22,831 nt of DNA, taken from assembly GCA_030688135.1 (NCBI GenBank), contig JAUYIW010000023.1:1-22831 (forward strand), written 5' to 3'. The translations under genes and the position numbers were made by a program. Below the pieces are notes generated by a model. The model was not told the origin of the DNA. It did not search any database and saw only the letters and a program-made list of their open reading frames with translations. Origin of the DNA: Candidatus Uhrbacteria bacterium (GTDB lineage Bacteria; Patescibacteriota; Patescibacteriia; UBA9934). This document shows, one piece after another, positions 13,011 to 19,761 of this stretch (its first letter is position 1; every line of letters begins with the position of its first letter).

Positions 13011-13466
13011 ATGACTTCCTACGCGATTTTATTCACCATGGCGGCGATTGGGGTTTCAGAAACCATTTATCTGATTCACACGCGTATAGAAAATGAAAAA
13101 CCGATCTGTCCAATTGGCGGCGGATGTGATTTGGTCTTGAAGAGTAAGTACAATAACATTTTTGGCGTATATAACGATCTTCTTGGCCTACTCTTTTATC
13201 TGTCAGCGCTTTTTCTAACGGGTTTCCTTGTAATTTTCGAGCAAACAGTTGGCGGACTTGTCGGCATGGTCGATATTTCAACGTTCGTGTTTCGGATTCT
13301 ATTGATCTCAATTGCCGGCGGAACACTTATGTCGCTTATTCTTATCTTCATCCAGTGGAAGGTGATTAAGACGTGGTGTTTTTGGTGTCTTATGTCCGCG
13401 TGTACGATTTTCGTTATGGCGATTACGATTACCATTCAATTTATGAAATTAGTAGATGATTTATGA
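13011..13466 (+). CDS. Vitamin K epoxide reductase (VKOR) family membrane protein
   Basis: 151 residues with four predicted membrane helices. The active-site CFWC (123-126) sits at the start of the last helix in TWCFWCLMSAC, and the loop pair Cys33 and Cys39 (CPIGGGC) follows helix 1, the arrangement of bacterial VKOR. These enzymes reoxidise thiol partners and pass electrons to quinone, driving disulfide formation outside the cell. No fused thioredoxin domain is present; the partner may be elsewhere. It starts 1 bp after the cupredoxin stop and its stop overlaps the next start (ATGA), so expression is probably coupled. All four redox Cys are intact. Confidence 0.9.
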   Translation: MTSYAILFTMAAIGVSETIYLIHTRIENEKPICPIGGGCDLVLKSKYNNIFGVYNDLLGLLFYLSALFLTGFLVIFEQTVGGLVGMVDISTFVFRILLISIAGGTLMSLILIFIQWKVIKTWCFWCLMSACTIFVMAITITIQFMKLVDDL

Positions 13467-13867
13467 TTAAACGAAGTGGTTACCATATCTTACGCGTTTC
13501 AATGGCAATAACCTTTCTCTGGATAGCGGTGCTTATTTTTCGAGAACCGATGCTTTGGAGCGGATTCATTGATCCATGGTTTCTAAGGATTTCACCGCTT
13601 GATGGCATTACATTAATTTATATAGTCGGCGTATTCGACGCGCTCCTTGGATTGATGTTTCTTATCGACTTAAAAACGCATTGGGCTGGTTTTCTAGCGG
13701 CGTTGCATATGTTTTCAGTTCTTACGGTGTCAGGAATTGATAATATCACCGTTAGAGACATTGCTATTTTTGGAGCAAGTCTCTCACTCCTTTCAGAGGC
13801 AATGCCGCAAAGGTGGCGGGACGCTTTCAAAAAGAAAGCCAAACCAACAGGTGATATGCAGTTATAA
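13463..13867 (+). CDS. DoxX-like small membrane protein
   Basis: 134 residues with four predicted membrane helices (about 13-27, 46-70, 72-88, 95-112) and a basic, cytosolic tail ending KKKAKPTG. The ILRVSMAITFLWIAVLIF opening, the SPLDGITLIYIVGVFDALLGLMFLI helix and the late DIAIFGASLSLL helix fit the DoxX/SURF4-like family, whose members accompany quinone and thiol redox proteins. The start codon overlaps the VKOR stop by 4 bp. A strong terminator follows directly. Family fit is good but not certain. Confidence 0.75.
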   Translation: MIKRSGYHILRVSMAITFLWIAVLIFREPMLWSGFIDPWFLRISPLDGITLIYIVGVFDALLGLMFLIDLKTHWAGFLAALHMFSVLTVSGIDNITVRDIAIFGASLSLLSEAMPQRWRDAFKKKAKPTGDMQL

Positions 13868-13895
13868 ATAAAATGAGGCTCAGGCCTCATTTTAT
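13868..13895 (+). terminator. Strong intrinsic terminator of the cupredoxin-VKOR-DoxX operon
   Basis: ATAAAATGAGGC and GCCTCATTTTAT form a perfect 12-bp stem with a TCAG tetraloop, starting at the first base after the stop codon. Confidence 0.85.
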
Positions 13896-13979
13896 GAATT
13901 CTAGTTTTTAATACCCACCTCTGACTGAGCCAAGACCTTGTTATGTGTTTTGTGGACCCCCACAGACCCCAGAGACTTT

Positions 13980-14057
13980 GTGCAACCCTAAGGGTTGCAC
14001 AACAGAAAACTAATCTTTACTGGTTAGTCACAGTGCGTGCAACCCTTAGGGTTGCAC
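13980..14057. repeat. Pair of 21-bp palindromes
   Basis: GTGCAACCCT and AGGGTTGCAC flank a single central base at 13980-14000, and the same palindrome with the centre changed recurs at 14037-14057, 36 bp away. They could be REP-like units or an operator pair. The rest of 13896-14140 shows no gene. Confidence 0.7.
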
Positions 14058-14136
14058 TGACTTAACGATGAACTCGGGATTGACCAGTGGTACCGATTGA
14101 CAATTGCAGGGTTACCATGTACGCTACCAGACTATT

Positions 14137-14286
14137 TATGCCATGTAGTAGAAACTTTGAAAAACTTTTTTGAAGTTTATAGTCATTCTGGTACTTGGCT
14201 CAAAGAAAGGTATAATATTAATTGTGCAGACAATTTTGTAAGTTTTAGTAGATACACACAAATCAAAGTTTTCACTACATGGTATG
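14137..14286. mobile_element. MITE-like element with terminal inverted repeats
   Basis: Terminal repeats at 14141-14158 (CCATGTAGTAGAAACTTT) and 14265-14282 are complementary over 16 of 18 bases and enclose 106 bp. TATG flanks it on both sides (14137-14140, 14283-14286), as a 4-bp target duplication would. There is no transposase inside. The right-hand TATG contains the ATG of the DHH gene, and the element supplies a TATAAT box, so it may have brought that gene's promoter. Confidence 0.45.
14211..14216 (+). promoter_or_regulatory. -10 box of the DHH gene inside the MITE-like element
   Basis: A perfect TATAAT about 68 bp before the ATG. No good -35 is seen 16-18 bp upstream. Confidence 0.45.
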
Positions 14287-15249
14287 ACAAGTCTTATATA
14301 CAAACAAATCAAAGATTCGATCGATAAAGCAGAGCATATTCTGCTTTTGACCGATGAGCGGATTGATGGCGATACCATTGGTTCAACTTTAGGCATGTAT
14401 CATGTACTTTGCGAAATGGGGAAGCGTGTTAGCGTTTTTTCACCCCAGCCAATTGTTGATACTTTAAAGTTCCTTCCGGGCGTAGAAGATATTGGTAGGG
14501 ATTCGGCAATTTTTCAAGATGATTCCATTGATTTGGTTATAATTTTTGATTGCTCCGATGGCGGTTATATTCGAGAACATATTCCTAGCATGCGTCGTCC
14601 TGTTCCACTTGTGGTGCTTGATCACCATGAAAGCAATCCGCGCTATGGAACAATAAACTTAATCGAATCAGATGCCGCGTCAACTGCTGATATTGCATGG
14701 CGTTTTGTAAAAGCAATGAAGTTTTCAATGAACAGACTCGCAGCACAATGTTTTTTAACAGGAATTTGTACTGACACTCACATCTTTTTAACGTCAAATA
14801 CTAGTGTTGCAAGTTTAGATGCTGCGCACGAGCTTTCAATGTATGGCGCTAGGTTGCAGGACATTGTGCGTGAAACTATGATGAACCGATCGCTTTCTAC
14901 TTTGCGGCTTTGGGGTTTGGCTTTTGAGCGACTTCATTGGAATGAGGAGTTTCAAATTATGGCAACCGCAATCACAGAAGCAGACATTAAGCTTTTAGGA
15001 GTAGAGGAAATGGAAACAAAATCGCTTGCTAACTTTTTGAATGCAATGCTTGAGGGCGAAGATGCGGTTTTGGTAATGCGTGAAACTGACGACGGTGCGG
15101 TTAAGGGAAGCTTCCGTTCGCACGAGCGAGATGTGTGCGAGTTAGCTTCGCGATTTGGTGGGGGAGGGCACACGAGGGCTGCTGGTTTTAAGGTGGATAG
15201 CGCTCGATTGGTAGAGAGCAGTGAGGCTTGGAATATAGTAAAACAATAA
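14284..15249 (+). CDS. DHH-DHHA1 phosphoesterase (NrnA/RecJ-like)
   Basis: 321 residues. The DHH domain carries IDGDTIGS (27-34, motif I), FDCSD (88-92, motif II) and LDHHE (112-116, motif III). Motif IV is TGICTDT (159-165). The C-terminal DHHA1 domain ends with GGGGHTRAAGF (292-302), which binds the RNA or nucleotide end. Members are Mn-dependent nanoRNases, pAp phosphatases or cyclic-dinucleotide phosphodiesterases; the substrate cannot be told here. In motif I the usual metal-binding His (H-x3-DGD) is replaced by Asp24 (LLLTDERIDGD). The gene is alone, begins at the edge of a MITE-like element, and precedes the heat-shock operator of clpP. Confidence 0.88.
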   Translation: MTSLIYKQIKDSIDKAEHILLLTDERIDGDTIGSTLGMYHVLCEMGKRVSVFSPQPIVDTLKFLPGVEDIGRDSAIFQDDSIDLVIIFDCSDGGYIREHIPSMRRPVPLVVLDHHESNPRYGTINLIESDAASTADIAWRFVKAMKFSMNRLAAQCFLTGICTDTHIFLTSNTSVASLDAAHELSMYGARLQDIVRETMMNRSLSTLRLWGLAFERLHWNEEFQIMATAITEADIKLLGVEEMETKSLANFLNAMLEGEDAVLVMRETDDGAVKGSFRSHERDVCELASRFGGGGHTRAAGFKVDSARLVESSEAWNIVKQ

Positions 15250-15250
15250 G

Positions 15251-15284
15251 TTGACGTTTAGCACTCGACTTGATAGACTGCTAA
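15251..15284 (+). promoter_or_regulatory. CIRCE operator (HrcA) over a promoter, upstream of clpP
   Basis: TTAGCACTC (15258-15266), nine bases, GACTGCTAA (15276-15284). This matches the CIRCE consensus TTAGCACTC-N9-GAGTGCTAA at 17 of 18 positions. It overlaps a promoter TTGACG (15251-15256), 17 nt, TAGACT (15274-15279), so HrcA bound there would block RNA polymerase. The only gene downstream on this strand is clpP at 15564. Confidence 0.8.
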
Positions 15285-15305
15285 TATCAGATATGGGAAT
15301 GTAGA

Positions 15306-15332
15306 GCTAGAAGGGCTAGCAGGGCTATGCAT
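15306..15332. repeat. 9-bp tandem repeat, three units
   Basis: GCTAGAAGG, GCTAGCAGG and GCTATGCAT. Its reverse complement resembles the TAGCTCYTC nonamers at 7614-7667. Confidence 0.6.
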
Positions 15333-15369
15333 CGCGTCCCCAAAGTGAATAAACTGCTATTTACCATTT

Positions 15370-15457
15370 TGTCATTACGAGGAGCAGGTAAACTACGACG
15401 AAGTAATCTCAACGAAAAGATTGCTTCGTCACGACAAACGGTCTCCTCGCAATGACA
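15370..15457. repeat. 88-bp palindromic intergenic repeat
   Basis: Ends TGTCATTACGAGGAG (15370-15384) and CTCCTCGCAATGACA (15443-15457) pair 14/15. Inner arms GACGAAGTAATCT (15397-15409) and AGATTGCTTCGTC (15418-15430) pair 12/13. It resembles the GTCATTGCGAGGAG-type dispersed repeats common in many bacterial genomes, and separates the CIRCE promoter from clpP. Confidence 0.75.
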
Positions 15458-15470
15458 CAAAAGATCCATT

Positions 15471-15549
15471 CGTCACAGGTGACGGACTACTCAGGATGAC
15501 AACTCCGTTGTCACTTTACGACTTTAACTTTAGACTTTAGACTTTGGAC
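15471..15549. repeat. Hairpins and 7-bp GACTTTA repeats in the clpP leader
   Basis: CGTCAC/GTGACG (15471-15484), TGACAAC/GTTGTCA (15497-15513), then a run of ACTTTA/GACTTTA units up to 15549. They lie in what would be the clpP 5' leader if transcription starts at the CIRCE promoter. Confidence 0.55.
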
Positions 15550-15563
15550 TAATATAAATAGTT

Positions 15564-16190
15564 ATGACAAACGAAAATACAAGTGAGGTTTCGGAAGTGA
15601 AATCTCAAATTCTTATTCCAACTGTTATTGAGAAGACTCATTACGGGGAGCGAGCATATGACATTTATTCTCGCCTTTTAAAAGATAGAATTATCTTTTT
15701 GGGAACTCCAATTGATGACAACGTTGCCAATGCCGTAATTGCTCAGCTTTTGTTTTTAGAAAGTCAGGACAATGAGAAAGATATTAAGATTTATATAAAT
15801 TCACCTGGCGGATCTGTAACTGCAGGACTTGCGATTTATGACACTATGCAGTATATAAAGCCAGATGTTTCTACAATTTGTGTAGGCATTGCAGCTTCTA
15901 TGGGAGCGGTTCTCTTGGCATCAGGCGCTAAGAATAAGCGGTTTGCACTACCTAATTCCGAGGTGATGATTCATCAGGTTTTAGGTGGCGTGCAGGGTCA
16001 GGCAACAGACATTAAGATTCATGCTGAACATATTTTAAAGGTTAAGGACACGCTAAATCAGATATTGGCAGATCACACTGGTCAGGCATTAAAAAAAGTA
16101 ACAGACGACACTGAGCGTGACAATTTTATGACCGCACTTGAGGCTCAAAAGTACGGACTTGTTGATACTGTGATTCAATCTGGAAAGTAA
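15564..16190 (+). CDS. clpP: ATP-dependent Clp protease proteolytic subunit
   Basis: 208 residues, the usual length. This serine peptidase forms a double heptamer that degrades proteins unfolded by ClpX or ClpC in the cytosol. The catalytic triad is visible: Ser112 in GIAASMGAVLL, His137 in EVMIHQ and Asp182 in DDTERD. The family motifs RIIFLGTPIDD, YINSPGGSVTAGLAIYDTM and MIHQVLGGVQGQATDI are all present. The first ~25 residues are a variable propeptide-like region. A CIRCE/HrcA operator 280 bp upstream suggests heat-shock control. No ClpX gene is adjacent. Confidence 0.97.
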   Translation: MTNENTSEVSEVKSQILIPTVIEKTHYGERAYDIYSRLLKDRIIFLGTPIDDNVANAVIAQLLFLESQDNEKDIKIYINSPGGSVTAGLAIYDTMQYIKPDVSTICVGIAASMGAVLLASGAKNKRFALPNSEVMIHQVLGGVQGQATDIKIHAEHILKVKDTLNQILADHTGQALKKVTDDTERDNFMTALEAQKYGLVDTVIQSGK

Positions 16191-16207
16191 TTTGATAAGG
16201 TTAGGAA

Positions 16208-16234
16208 ACGTTTAAGACGTTTAAAACGTTGAAG
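16208..16234. repeat. 9-bp tandem repeat, three units
   Basis: ACGTTTAAG, ACGTTTAAA, ACGTTGAAG. It begins 18 bp past the clpP stop. The following 16238-16371 holds nothing recognisable except a TATACT box near 16300. Confidence 0.6.
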
Positions 16235-16371
16235 ACGATCAGATAAGTAATTTTAACGAGCAAACGAAATGGGTATTTTAACGATCTTAAAAGACGGTAT
16301 ACTCAGCAACCGAACAATCTAACTGGTCCATTTTTAATGAAAATAAGGGCATTCGACGTGTTTATACGAAT

Positions 16372-16396
16372 TTTTGTCAAGTTGAACTTGACAAAA
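16372..16396. promoter_or_regulatory. 25-bp palindrome ahead of the small RNA promoter
   Basis: TTTTGTCAAGTT and AACTTGACAAAA are perfectly complementary about a single G. It ends 15 bp before the -35 box at 16412; an operator or a weak terminator are both possible. Confidence 0.5.
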
Positions 16397-16411
16397 TAGA
16401 AAGTTATTCAC

Positions 16412-16440
16412 TTGACAGCATTCATAAAGAATGATATTCT
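16412..16440 (+). promoter_or_regulatory. Consensus promoter of a small RNA
   Basis: TTGACA (16412-16417), exactly 17 nt, TATTCT (16435-16440). No open reading frame follows on this strand before the terminator at 16579. Confidence 0.75.
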
Positions 16441-16446
16441 TATCCG

Positions 16447-16611
16447 TCGGTTGTCCTTTCAAACCTGCAGCCACGACAAGCATGGGGGTATGTTGACCGT
16501 CAGATTCCGGCTTAGGCTGGTCCCTTACAGCTGACATATCTTCTTGGCTGCAGTTTCGAATGGAGAACGACAAAATAAAACAGACCTAGCGAAAGCAGGG
16601 TCTGTTTTTTT
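16447..16611 (+). ncRNA. Free-standing small RNA gene of about 165 nt, family unassigned
   Basis: The unit runs from a consensus promoter to a strong terminator with no protein-coding frame. The predicted RNA is a long rod. CTGCAGCCA (16465-16473) pairs perfectly with TGGCTGCAG (16545-16553). Outside it GTCG/CGAC, TCC/GGA and TTC-AAAC/GTTTCGAA extend the stem with bulges. Inside, GGTATGT pairs with ACATATC, and the tip is a CCGGC/GCTGG hairpin with a TTAG loop (16508-16521). A closing rod with a central opening recalls 6S RNA (RNA polymerase regulator), and the size fits. I could not confirm that, and the SRP RNA tip sequence is absent. Confidence 0.55.
16579..16611 (+). terminator. Intrinsic terminator of the small RNA
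   Basis: AACAGACC (16579-16586) pairs with GGTCTGTT (16599-16606), followed by a run of T. It also faces the end of the convergent vanW-family gene. Confidence 0.88.
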
Positions 16612-16643
16612 GGTGAGATCTAGACTTGACTAGAAGCTAATAA

Positions 16644-18602
16644 TTATTCCACTATCACATCGCTTACATCCAACTCTTCAGCATCGGCAACTGGCTCTTC
16701 CAGAACTTTAGTATCTGTTAGCTCCTCTGCGTCTTCGGTTTCCGCGCTTAGCTCTGCGACTCCCACTAAGCAAATTTGTGGCAATGTTCTGTAGACCGAG
16801 GTAAATGTTTTATTAAACTCTGTGCCGTCTGCGTATTCAACAATGTAGTTAAAGCTTGTTGAAGCGCCAGGATGGCCAGACTGGCAACGACGTTCACCTG
16901 GCTCTAAATCCAGTGTTTCAACTTCTTGTGTGGTTCCATATCCACTCCAGGATAGAATTTGTGGAGGCGTATAGTAAGCGTTTCTGCCGTCTGAAGTTCC
17001 CCAGAATGTAAAGTAAAGTGTCATGCTCGAGGTATCGACCCAGGTATTTAGTAGCACGTAGTTTTCTGTATCATTTTTAAATTTGAAGTCAGGCGCCGGT
17101 TCGTAGATTGTTGCGTCGGTTCCTGGGTTGCCGTTTGATGGATCATTATAGTAGGACACTACCAACGAGTGGTTTCGGCGCTCTACAATTTCAAGTCCAG
17201 CGTTCATTACGGCTCTGAATGTAGTTGTACCAATCTGGCATAGCCCTCCTCCCATTTCGGGTTTGATTTCATCACCTTTTATTACCAGTTCAGACAAATA
17301 TCCGTTATCGTACGTAAATGGTTTTAGCTCATCAATTAGTGACTTGGTTTCGCCTGGCGCAATTAACAAGCCATCTAGCTTTGATGCTCCATTTTTTATG
17401 TTTTCAATTCTGTTGTATGGGGATCCGGCAAAGTCAGAGGTTCCAACTCCAAGAATTTCTGTAATACCAAGGTCGTTTACACTTTCTGTGCTAACGGCAG
17501 GTTCTACTGTTTCGATTGTAATAGTTATTTCAACGTCTTCTGTTCCAAGGAGTTCTATCAATTCCGCTATTGTTGTTTCTGAGTCGAATGTTACTCCTGA
17601 ACGGCTTGGATTAAACTCTACAACTTTGTTTCCTTCAATTGCGAAACGTGCATCTTGCGGAGCTATGTTAACATCGTCAGTTAATACTTCGATCCAAGTA
17701 TCAAAAGCCTCACCTTGTAGATCAAGAATTATGTCGCCTTCCTCATTTCTTATTGGTGTAAGCCAGTCAGCTAGATCGTCGTCTGTAACGTACCAGGAAT
17801 AATCGCGTTGACTTTCCGAAGTGTGAATTAATGTATAAGGCGCTGCCGCAAGTACTGCTTCGATTTCGGCAATTAAACCCTCAGCTTCGGCAGTTGTGAT
17901 AAGTTCGTCTGTATCTATCATGGAAAGTGAAAGGGTAGAGAGTTCAAAGTCTAATAAATCTTCGCTTAGGATTTGAATCGCCTCTTCGGTGTTAATTGTT
18001 GTTCCTTCTTTTCCAGCTTTAACCACTACTACAGGTGAGTCGGATAGGGTGATTTCAAAATCAGTAATCTCGCCTGGCTCTTCAAAGTCTGCAAAAGTTT
18101 CGCGGATAGTGTTTTCAAGCTGGCTAGTTAGGATTGTAAATTTTGGTTCAACTTTGGTTGGAATTACAAGCATGGACAGTGATGACAAAAGATTTCCAGC
18201 AGAACTTCCCGAACGGCCAAGCTTAAAAATTTCGTCTGCAAGCTTGTCTGTGTCTAGGTCTATTAAATCGTAGACTAGATCTGTTGATCCGCTTGCGTAG
18301 AGATCGATTTTCTTTTCCTCGCCTTGAAGCTTCAGAACAAGTCCGTTGTCGAGCATTTCCTGGTATCGGTTTTGTAGAACTTGATTCACCTCGGTTTGCG
18401 TTAGACCACTAACCGACGTGCCATCTATATAAACATTTGGATATATTCGGTGTGTGTATGCTTTTTCATACGCAAAAATGCCACCGGCAACTATTAGGAA
18501 AGTTAGTGTTGATGCACTGGTGGCTATGAGAATTATTTTCTTATTGCGTTTAAAACCTTCCGAGATATGATCAAACGCATTGTGGTGAAAGACTATTTTC
18601 AT
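16644..18602 (-). CDS. VanW-family envelope protein with PG-binding domains
   Basis: 652 residues. One membrane helix (22-45) anchors a large extracytoplasmic part. Residues ~55-375 look like tandem putative peptidoglycan-binding (PG_binding_4-type) domains, with the YPNVYIDGTSVSGLTQTEV opening. The VanW domain (384-520) carries FAGSPYNRIENIKNGASKLDG, GGGLCQIGTT (451-460) and the HSLVVSYY stretch. A G5-like beta segment (about 545-620) and an acidic tail follow. VanW proteins accompany glycopeptide-resistance loci and, in many bacteria, are general wall proteins of unknown chemistry. The start codon overlaps the hsp20 stop by 4 bp (ATGA), so its translation is probably coupled to hsp20, an odd pairing. 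Confidence 0.9.
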   Translation of the reverse strand: MKIVFHHNAFDHISEGFKRNKKIILIATSASTLTFLIVAGGIFAYEKAYTHRIYPNVYIDGTSVSGLTQTEVNQVLQNRYQEMLDNGLVLKLQGEEKKIDLYASGSTDLVYDLIDLDTDKLADEIFKLGRSGSSAGNLLSSLSMLVIPTKVEPKFTILTSQLENTIRETFADFEEPGEITDFEITLSDSPVVVVKAGKEGTTINTEEAIQILSEDLLDFELSTLSLSMIDTDELITTAEAEGLIAEIEAVLAAAPYTLIHTSESQRDYSWYVTDDDLADWLTPIRNEEGDIILDLQGEAFDTWIEVLTDDVNIAPQDARFAIEGNKVVEFNPSRSGVTFDSETTIAELIELLGTEDVEITITIETVEPAVSTESVNDLGITEILGVGTSDFAGSPYNRIENIKNGASKLDGLLIAPGETKSLIDELKPFTYDNGYLSELVIKGDEIKPEMGGGLCQIGTTTFRAVMNAGLEIVERRNHSLVVSYYNDPSNGNPGTDATIYEPAPDFKFKNDTENYVLLNTWVDTSSMTLYFTFWGTSDGRNAYYTPPQILSWSGYGTTQEVETLDLEPGERRCQSGHPGASTSFNYIVEYADGTEFNKTFTSVYRTLPQICLVGVAELSAETEDAEELTDTKVLEEPVADAEELDVSDVIVE

Positions 18603-18967
18603 ACTTCATTTCGAACCTTTACTTTCATCTCACCATGTTGTTTTGGAATAGTCAATGTTAGTACACCATTCTTTAAATTCGCCTCGGCTTCATCTGGTTT
18701 TACATGGTGAGGTAAAACTACCGAGCGAGAAAATGTACCCCAAAAGCATTCTTGAAAATGTGCAGTAGCATCGGTGTATTCGCGACCGCCTTTGCGTTCA
18801 CCTCGAATAGTAACAACGTCGTTTGTTACGTTAACGTCTAAATCTTCAGGCTTAACGCCTGCAATGGCAGAACGAATAATGATTGCGTCCTCGGTTTCGA
18901 GTACATCAACTGCGAGCTGGCCTTCGCTAGCTTCCCATTTAAATGCATTTTCTAAATTGTTCTCCAT
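18599..18967 (-). CDS. Small heat shock protein, Hsp20/alpha-crystallin family
   Basis: 122 residues, nearly all alpha-crystallin domain (16-115): QLAVDVLETEDAIIIRSAIAGVKPEDLDVNV, the FWGTFSRSVVLP strand and the hallmark GVLTLTIPK (101-109). It holds unfolding proteins in an ATP-independent way as oligomers. The N-terminal arm is short (about 15 residues) and there is no obvious C-terminal I-x-I anchor, so oligomers may be small. It starts 2 bp after the stop of the upstream membrane protein and overlaps the vanW-family gene by 4 bp; all three are one operon. No CIRCE is seen at the operon head. Confidence 0.93.
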   Translation of the reverse strand: MENNLENAFKWEASEGQLAVDVLETEDAIIIRSAIAGVKPEDLDVNVTNDVVTIRGERKGGREYTDATAHFQECFWGTFSRSVVLPHHVKPDEAEANLKNGVLTLTIPKQHGEMKVKVRNEV

Positions 18968-18969
18968 AT

Positions 18970-19671
18970 TTACTTAACTTCTAATCTACGGATGAATTCA
19001 TAAAGCGGGCCAAGCGCAAGTCCAAGAGCTGCTGACCACACTAGCAGGTCTACTGGAACATCGAGAAAGGTAGCAGTTCCCGATATTGGACCAATGCTAA
19101 AGTCAGTGCCTGTAAATATTGTTCCAAGCAGTGATGCAATGAACACAATAAATGTTGTAATAAACGCGCTCCATATCGCGTCTGCCAAAAGGTCGCGCCT
19201 ATGGCTTACAATATAGACTGCGATTACGAACGCAGAAATAAATACTGCTTGCGGAATGGCTAATTCAAAAATAAGGGTTAGCAACACTATGCCCCAAATA
19301 AAAAGCAGGAATGCTATAAACAATCTCATTAACCAAATTTGCGATGAGGCTTTAGTTTGTAGAGAAGCGCGCGTTGGTTTTGGTAGTTTGTGATAGTGCT
19401 TTCCAAATGCTGCGTGAAAGCTTGTGCCGGCAAGTCCGGCTAGAACGAACGAAAATATAATATCTACAATGCCTATTTGCGAGAATTTGCTTGCAACATT
19501 AAGCGCATTTGGATCACCAAAAGTGAATGCAAGTGGCATTAGAAAGATCGCAAACAATCCAAGCACCCAAAGCTCGCACCTAACCTCTGAGTGTGTCGTG
19601 TAAGTAAGAAGCCACACAAGCGCAAGGATTGCAGTGACTGTATTGTAATAGGTAAATATTTCCTCCAACAT
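18970..19671 (-). CDS. Polytopic membrane protein of unknown function
   Basis: 233 residues with about six or seven hydrophobic helices (near 10-25, 30-50, 65-88, 110-135, 137-155, 165-185, 205-222) and a basic loop between helices 3 and 4 (FGKHYHKLPKPTRASLQTK). A cytosolic HRRDLLADAIWSAF stretch precedes helix 6. I do not recognise the family. It is the first gene of the operon leading into hsp20 and the VanW protein, which hints at an envelope-stress role, but that is inference. The likely promoter shares the palindrome at 19717-19734 with the divergent Cys-rich gene. Confidence 0.75.
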   Translation of the reverse strand: MLEEIFTYYNTVTAILALVWLLTYTTHSEVRCELWVLGLFAIFLMPLAFTFGDPNALNVASKFSQIGIVDIIFSFVLAGLAGTSFHAAFGKHYHKLPKPTRASLQTKASSQIWLMRLFIAFLLFIWGIVLLTLIFELAIPQAVFISAFVIAVYIVSHRRDLLADAIWSAFITTFIVFIASLLGTIFTGTDFSIGPISGTATFLDVPVDLLVWSAALGLALGPLYEFIRRLEVK

Positions 19672-19695
19672 ATGAATACATTTTAGCTGAATATT

Positions 19696-19754
19696 TTCAT
19701 AAATACCAGAGCTGTGTTTAGCAAGCTTGCTAAAATCTTACTTTTTGGTAAAGT
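19696..19754. promoter_or_regulatory. Divergent promoters sharing an 18-bp palindrome
   Basis: The perfect palindrome TTTAGCAAGCTTGCTAAA (19717-19734) places TTGCTA on both strands. Rightward: TTGCTA (19727-19732), 16 nt, TAAAGT (19749-19754), 7 nt before the ATG at 19762. Leftward: TTGCTA (19719-19724), 17 nt, TATGAA (19696-19701), ahead of the gene starting at 19671. A dimeric repressor bound here would cover both -35 boxes. Confidence 0.45.
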
Positions 19755-19761
19755 AATAAGC

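Noticed and set aside
14097..14327. 76-residue plus-strand frame upstream of the DHH gene
   Set aside because: It crosses both terminal repeats and the promoter of the MITE-like element and overlaps the DHH start in another frame.
15287..15469. Minus-strand 60-residue frame
   Set aside because: It is a translation of the 88-bp palindromic repeat and nonamers.
16447..16611. Firm call as 6S RNA
   Set aside because: Size and rod shape fit, but I cannot verify the conserved central bubble without a covariance search.
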